The notes beneath the pieces were generated by a model that did no database searches, had not been told where the DNA came from, and worked only from the letters and a program-made list of their open reading frames with translations. Below are positions 1-22,077 of a DNA stretch of 22,077 nucleotides, one piece after another. The position numbers were made by a program, and so were the translations under genes. The DNA comes from Apostichopus californicus (taxonomy: Eukaryota > Echinodermata > Holothuroidea > Aspidochirotida > Stichopodidae): NCBI GenBank assembly GCA_020650975.1, contig JAIPMN010001231.1:1-22077 (forward strand), written 5' to 3'. Every line of letters begins with the position of its first letter. Positions within the stretch are counted from its first letter, which is position 1.

Positions 1-359
1 GTAATTAGACACTAGTGTACAGTCAATACATGTAGCTACGGTCAATACCCACAACACACTGTACATAGCAGCTATGGACATCTCAGCAGGCAGTTGTTAT
101 GAACTCCCTGATCTCAGTTCCAGGTAAAAGATAACAAGGTATCACGTTTCATTGCTGTCTCCTTTTTGTAGCGACAAGAAGAAAACTTCACTTGCAAGCA
201 ACGGAAAGTTTCAACGGAACTTAACTTTTTTCAGAGGGCGGCACGCGATTTGGGGCGAGTCTTCAATGCCTTTAGGTATCAGATCACAATATATTCACTG
301 TCAACATTAAAAAGTACAAATGTAACCTGCTTTTGTCACAATTTTTGTATTATCTCATT
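1..359. other. left edge of window, nothing recognised
   Basis: No gene, repeat or RNA recognised in this stretch on either strand. Confidence 0.6.
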
Positions 360-1004
360 TCATAGGGAGATGAGATATTGTACTTCACCCCATATCAGAA
401 ATGTGAGGAGTGTGTGCGAGTGAGTGAGCAAAAAAGTGTCATGCGAACTCTTAGACCGTATGTCCGATCAAGTTCAAACTTGGTGGGTAGATGCCTGACC
501 ATGTAAACTTATGCCTGTGTAATCGATGACAAAATAGGTCAAGAAACCTAAAACCTAGTTTTTAGCCATTTTCTGCTTGTCAACAAGTAGGGAAAAGGCT
601 TTTAACCACACGATATGTAGGGAATTTGAAGTGTGTGAGAGTGAGCAAAAAGTTGTGTCCCAAACTCCGAGTCCGTAACTCCGATCAAGTTCAAACTTGG
701 TGGGTCGATGCCCGACCATGGTAACTCGTGCCTGTGTGATTGGTTTGATCATAGACCGTATGTATGTATGTATATGTGATCTTCCCGCAAGCAGGAACTT
801 GCGAAAGAAGCCATGGGGGCTTTTAGACTCACAAGCTGACCGAAGCCAATCTCTCGGCACACATCCATTTAACGTCCATGTCGGGAAGTTGTTATTGAAC
901 AACACCCTTGCCAGACGACAAACATTGCTGTCGGTGGGGAATCGAACCGGGGATCTCATGACTGGGAGACGCCGGCGTTAACCACTAGGCTATACACTCC
1001 GCCA
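360..1004 (-). mobile_element. composite tRNA-headed SINE
   Basis: On the minus strand from about 1004: A box TAGCCTAGTGG, B box GGTTCGATTCC, in a degraded tRNA-like fold (T-arm stem mispaired), then a body. The body contains two diverged direct copies of a module of about 115 bases (plus-strand 631-743 and 410-528), each holding CAAGTTCAAACTTG and GATGCC(C/T)GACCATG. The exact 3' end near 360 is uncertain. No coding function; the open frames over it are incidental. Confidence 0.75.
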
Positions 1005-1080
1005 CTCTGGTCAAGGCAACTGCCCCCCCCCCCCACCAAAAAAAAACTGTTTTTTATTTGAGTTTATGCTTGTCAACTAA

Positions 1081-1380
1081 ATCCAGATCTGGGCCCGATA
1101 TAAGAATCCAGATCTGGAATATCAATATAAGCCAGATACAAAATTGGGCATATATAACTTGATATAAAATGAAGTTTTATATGGCCCATATAAACATTTT
1201 GTGGTAAAAATTTATTGCATCCATATCTGGGCCAGATAAAAACTTTATCTAGATTGACTACGTATCCAGTTATATCTGGCTTTATATGGCCAGATAAATA
1301 TTTATCTGGGTCGACTACATATCCAGTTATATATGGCTTTATATACTGAGATAAAACTTTATCTGTATATCTGGAAAAAC
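1081..1380. repeat. second, diverged block of the same satellite-like repeat
   Basis: Contains the same units (ATATCTGGCTTTATATGGCC, ACTACATATCCAGTTATATA) as the array at 2340-2990, but fewer and more diverged. The left edge has two CCAGATCTGG palindromes (1083-1092 and about 1108-1117). The 950 bases between the blocks are not repetitive in themselves. Confidence 0.85.
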
Positions 1381-2164
1381 TGTATGTGAGCGGGTTATGT
1401 CGATCAAATAGAGAATAAGTAGCCAAAACTGGACTAACATTGAGAGTAACTTTCTAGCTTGATCAGTTATCTCTGTTCTGGTATGGAGACCCATACAGAG
1501 AGCAAGACACACGCGAAATATAAACACAGAACTCAACTGCATTGGAATATAGTAAAGATGTGTGACATGCATGCACATTACACATTTTTACTATACCTTA
1601 CCAAAACATTTGCAAACTGATATTTAATACATGTACATTCAAATCTTGGGCCCAGGTAAATCATATTACTTAAAGAAACTGGCATCGGGCGATACCACTA
1701 GTACACTTAACCATTATACTTGATGGTTGAGTTCTCTATTCTTCTTTGGTCCTGTAGATGTTGATACTAAATTGCATTGTGCTATTCTTTTATTTTATAT
1801 ATTTGCTTTAATAAATAAGTTCCAGGAGGGCGATATATGTTCCATTCAGTATCAAAGTTCTGTCTCAAAATATGTTCCTTGTTTCCATCCATTCCAAAAC
1901 TTTCTTCCTTACTTCTAACTGTTCAGTTCACTATATAATCCTTTGCCAATGTCCTGACATCAATAGGTTATTTTTTACGAATCTCCATCACCTTTTCTAT
2001 ACCAATCCTTTCTATTAAACTTCCTTCTGCTTTCTACTCCTACAATGTGTACATTCCCTTTCCTATCTCACTCCCAGAGTAACAATTGATACACATATCT
2101 CCTTTGTCCACCAGCAGGCCTCTCACTACCCGCTGAGTCATCTTTTTCCCAGCTAAGACCCTGT

Positions 2165-2179
2165 GGTTGCCTAGCAACC
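2165..2179. promoter_or_regulatory. perfect X-box-like palindrome
   Basis: GGTTGCCTAGCAACC is a perfect 6+3+6 palindrome fitting the RFX-factor X-box (GTTGCC..GGCAAC type), as found at ciliary gene promoters. No gene start is visible nearby, so function is open. Confidence 0.4.
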
Positions 2180-2339
2180 CACATAGAACAAGTAGCCTAG
2201 TCATAGTTACCCCCCCCCCCCCTTTGACTTAGTATGCACTGTAAGTGCTTTACCATCGAAATATATACATGTGCAGAACCACAATATAGGGCAATGTAAA
2301 TCTCTATGAAAATACACTATGTAAGAGCATCCAGTCTTA

Positions 2340-2990
2340 CATGTATATCAAGTAATATCTGGCTTTATATAGCCAGATAAACCCTAATCTGCATATCTGG
2401 ATTGACTACATGTCTACTAGGTACATCTGGCTTTATATTGCTCGATAAAAATTTATTTGTTTGGAATAACTGTATATCAAGTTTTATCTGGCTTTATATG
2501 GCCAGATAAACCTTTATTTGTCTGGAATAACTGTATATAAAATTATATCTGGCTTAATATGGCCAGATCAAACTTTATCTGCATATCTGGATTGACTACA
2601 TGTCCAGTTATATCTGGCTTTATATGGCCAGATAAAACTTTATCTGTATATCTGGTTTGAACTACATATCCAGTTATATATGGCTTTATATGGTCAGATA
2701 AACCTTTATTTGTCTGGAATTACTGTATATAAAATTATATCTGGCTTAATATGGCCAGATAAAACTTTATCTGCATATCTGGATTGACTACATATCCAGT
2801 TATATCTGGCTTTATATGGCCAGATAAAACTTTATCTGTATATCTGGTTTGACTACATATCCAGTTATATATGGCTTTATATGGTCAGATGAAACTTTAT
2901 TTGTCTGCAATATCTGTATATCAAGTTATATCTGGCTTTATATGGCCATATAAAGGCTTGATATGGCCAGATTAAACCAAATATGAAGCC
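2340..2990. repeat. satellite-like tandem array, 61-66 bp monomers with a 192-bp higher-order period
   Basis: About ten monomers, each starting near ATATCTGGCTTTATATGGCC and carrying the inverted pair TATCTGGC/GCCAGATA. Two monomer types differ in the second half: one has ATCTGGATTGACTACATATC, the other TTTGTCTGGAATAACTGTAT. From 2545 the pattern is a three-monomer block (2545-2736) repeated at 2737-2927, 192 bases apart and nearly identical. Confidence 0.9.
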
Positions 2991-2999
2991 AGATCTGGG

Positions 3000-4879
3000 A
3001 TTTCGAAATTAATATGGAAGTCATTAAACCTTGAGATATGTAGAGAATGGGACAAATTTTAAGATAGCAACCAGATGCAGCATTCAGAAGCGACCCAACA
3101 ATCACTTCCGTCATGGAGGAGATGAAGTCTGCAACTCCATGGATTGCCCTGCCCTCTTTGTTATTATTGTAACTTTACCGACAGCAGTATACTGTAACAC
3201 ATCTGTAATAGCAGCTAAGTCTAAACTCGATCCTTTACTTAACATCAGCTTCATTTCTTACCCTTCGAAAAAGCTAAGAATTTGTTTATTTAATTTGTTT
3301 CTTTTTTTGGTATAGGATGAGATTTCTACCAGTAGTGTAGTCTACTGAGTTATCCACCTGTCCATTCTCCTTATTTGATTTTTTTCCTTTCTAGCGGAAG
3401 ACATGCCAGGCGTGTTATAGGGGAGGGTGGGGGTAGGGAAAGTATATGTTGTGCTGGACAGAAGCCAACTTGAAAGAAACCAAGTACACATCGATCTATC
3501 GATCAAACCTGATTCCACCCATGATACAAAACAAATGTCAGAGAAGACCTTGCAAAAAATACCGAAATACAAAAAATGAGAAAAATCTGAACTTGATTCT
3601 TTGCATATACGGTTACTTTTTATCTTTGTAATATCTCCTGTGGTAACAGAAAAATGTGATACTGGCTGACACCCTGATTATCATAATGCATAGGTTTAGC
3701 ATTCGCTATAATATATCAGTGAACTTTAAAAGCAATAATCAGGCCCTGCAGTTAGTGAGCAAATAATAATAACTTACTGAAATAGTTCAGCAAGTTTGGG
3801 AAACAGGTGGTAGTGAATATTTTATCTGGTATCGCATCGCATAGCAAATGCTATACGATTCCATAGACTGGTAGAAGTTTTTTTTTTTAAAACACGAACC
3901 AAAGTATAAATTATCGGCTGGGTGGGTCCAGTGAGTGTTGTCCACTTTCTTCAGTCACTGATTCCTTCATAATGGTTCTAATAATCAAGTTTAGTTAAGT
4001 AACTTATTGCACAAAATATTATGAAAATGAAAAATATTATAACCATCCTGATGAAGGTGTTACAATAAACTAAAACACTTTTAAAACTTACTCGTTCTGA
4101 GAACAATCCTTGGAAAAATTTTTAGTGACTGCGATTGGGACGAGAAAGTTACCATGAATGACAACAACAAAGAGAAGGAAGAACAAAAGGAAGAATTTAA
4201 GCAAAGAAAAAAATGCAACCATAAATTATTTTAAAAAATGAACTTTTCAGTTTAAATTTTCATACACAATATCACAAGAACATGCCAGCCATTAATGTGT
4301 ATTGCTCACTTCATGATACAAAGTACAGAATGCAAAGACAAAACCCATTTTTTTCACTATTTAACTGAAAATGTTTGTGTATTCATTTCACATTTTTTCT
4401 TTGGCTAGGGTGAGGGAAGGAGGGGGGGGGGTTGTTGTGGGTCTCTTAGTAACAAACTTTTAAACACACAGCTAATGTTATAGGAATTGCATTTCTCTTG
4501 TTTTTTTCACTTTCGTCCACATCTGTTCCACCCCTCATATACAATCCTGTTCTAACGGAAGATGAGCTTCAGCATCAACCTCAATATATAACAAAAAACA
4601 ATTTTCCATACAAAAATTACAAAACAATATCACTTCACTGCAGCCGGAATTTCATTGACACAATTGTTAAACCTGTTTGCTTCGTCTCACTAAACAACCG
4701 ACAGGCTTGGAATACCTCTGACAGTAGGGGGTTATACACAACGTTACACCACAGTAGCGGCCAAATAGTTATAATATATGCAATGCGGACACAAGGTTTG
4801 CTGGTACGGAAAAGATGCCTTTAAAAGATGTTTTATGCAGCAGAAGCAGAGTTGTCTTGTTTTGCTTTTTGTTTAGGGT
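3000..4879. other. downstream flank of DCAF6, no gene seen
   Basis: AT-rich sequence with a G10 run at 4422-4431. The short open frames (for example 3031-3315 and 4498-4824) have no recognisable domains, no codon pattern that stands out and no splice partners. The unknown 3' UTR of DCAF6 presumably occupies part of the right side. Confidence 0.6.
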
Positions 4880-21130
<16,251 letters not shown>

Positions 21131-22032
21131 TGTTATACCATCACCAGATGATTTTAGACAAAAGGTGACCTCAAAGTCCGAACACGATGGGAAATCATTG
21201 GCATTATTTCTATCGCATAATCCCAGACTGCCATTCCGGGTTTCCACTGCGACGACTGGCAAAAACGCATTTGGCAGTACAGACAATATATATCACACGT
21301 TCGCGTACGGCTTTTTATGGCGATACATTTCTGGTCACATCTCATCAACTGGGACAACATCAAAACATTTCCGTTTTTAGTAAACATTGGTGTACACTTT
21401 GTTTGGTCAGTTCATGTTCAATTCATATGATAACTATACAACTATATAATAACTATATAATAACTTTGCTGATATGATTAGAACTCAACTTGGAATGATT
21501 AAAGGAGGTAAACTACATCGCACAATTCTTCTGTTTAGATACATTGAGCATGATGGTATATATTTTATTTGTTTCAAGTAGAGTATACGACCCTTGCTCA
21601 ATATGACTTGTGTAGGCTACTACCAGAGATAATATCTTTGGTAATTAATGCAACTGATTTTACAAACCAAGATAGTATGTTTTGTAAAGGTAGCAACATA
21701 CCACCGAATTTTTGCAATTGAAAATATTTTTCAAATATGTTTCAGAACGGACTTATAAACTTGAGCGTTTGGACATTAACCTTGAAACAGCTAGGACTAC
21801 CAAAACACTTCAGCTCTCAAAATGTGCACCCTCCCTTAAAACGTACCTTGTTGGTACTAACATTGTGGAAAGGGGTGGGCAATTAACATGAACATCATGT
21901 CCCAGGATTCATTGGAGAAAATATGATCACTTATTTTTAAATTCAGTCCTAGATTGAGATTTTTTTAATATTAGGTAGGCCTATGTTTAGTTTGTCACGT
22001 CGACAAGGCCATCAAGGACGTATCACTGCAGC
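21131..22032. other. upstream flank of DCAF6, no second gene seen
   Basis: This region should contain the 5' UTR and promoter of DCAF6. No TATA box in a sensible place, no CpG-island-like density and no spliced upstream coding exon were recognised. An in-frame stop at 21293-21295 limits the reading frame. A short AT-rich direct repeat (ctatataataa) lies near 21440-21465. The open frames on the plus strand here look non-coding. Confidence 0.5.
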
Positions 22033-22077
22033 CAGGGACGTAGCGAAGGCCTGATGATTGGGGGGGGGGGGGGGGGG
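22033..22077 (+). mobile_element. possible DNA-transposon terminus cut by window end
   Basis: CAGGGACGTAGCGAAGG followed by a G run resembles the left ends of hAT-like non-autonomous elements (CAGNGGCG-type terminus, then poly-G), similar in style to the ends seen at 6220 and 6506. Only the first 45 bases are in view, so the right end and target duplication cannot be checked. Confidence 0.4.

Larger units (their letters stand above)
1079..3006. mobile_element. candidate inverted-repeat element bounding both satellite blocks
   Basis: The left edge AAATCCAGATCTGG and the right edge, read on the other strand as AAATCCCAGATCTGG, form a short inverted pair enclosing both repeat blocks. This could be a DNA transposon with satellite-like subterminal repeats. 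No target duplication was found and the core ends are partly palindromic, so the boundaries are uncertain. No transposase seen; the interior (1381-2339) shows no gene. Confidence 0.4.

Noticed and set aside
928-1004. Possible tRNA gene on the minus strand
   Set aside because: The A and B boxes are present, but the T-arm and acceptor pairing are broken and a SINE body follows, so it is a SINE head and not a tRNA gene.
2340-2990. CRISPR-like repeat array
   Set aside because: The units are contiguous tandem monomers without unique spacers, in a eukaryotic genome; it is a satellite.
4498-4824. 108-residue plus-strand open frame as a gene next to DCAF6
   Set aside because: No recognisable domain, no splice partner and no conserved pattern seen; length is within chance for this sequence.

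Overview
The window is nuclear DNA from an animal. Genes are split by GT-AG introns, coding density is low, and the introns and flanks hold tRNA-derived SINEs, LINE 3' ends, terminal-inverted-repeat DNA transposons and a satellite-like array. The repeat flavour (transposon ends such as CAGTGGCGGATCCAGG, frequent TAGGCCTA palindromes, long poly-C/G runs) suggests a marine invertebrate, perhaps a deuterostome such as an echinoderm. That is an impression, not a proof.

One gene is recognised: a complete coding sequence on the minus strand from the ATG at 21130 to the TAA at 4880, in 17 exons. It encodes the orthologue of vertebrate DCAF6 (also called NRIP or IQWD1), a WD40 protein of the DDB1-CUL4 ubiquitin-ligase adaptor (DCAF) group. 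All exon phases join and give a 1023-residue model. Residues about 45-303 form five WD repeats, about 304-890 form a charged, mostly disordered linker with a few conserved short motifs, and about 890-960 form two more WD repeats, followed by a conserved C-terminal helix-like segment and an acidic tail.

Layout from left to right: 1-4879 is the downstream flank of DCAF6. It contains a composite tRNA-headed SINE on the minus strand (about 360-1004) and a 61-66 bp satellite-like repeat in two blocks (about 1081-1380 and 2340-2990) inside a possible inverted-repeat element; 3000-4880 shows no gene. From 4880 to 21130 is DCAF6. Intron 16 holds a tRNA-derived SINE. Intron 15 holds two nested hAT-like non-autonomous transposons. 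Intron 13 holds a 275 bp tandem duplication and the 3' end of a LINE. Intron 12 holds a short repeat that has copied the exon 13 splice acceptor. Intron 5 holds the 3' end of a second LINE. From 21131 to 22077 is the upstream flank, ending in what looks like the start of another transposon.

No second protein gene, functional tRNA, rRNA or CRISPR array could be supported. The items most worth a second look are the satellite with a three-monomer higher-order period, the duplicated splice acceptor, a probable GC-AG intron, the nested transposons, and short conserved motifs in the DCAF6 linker.
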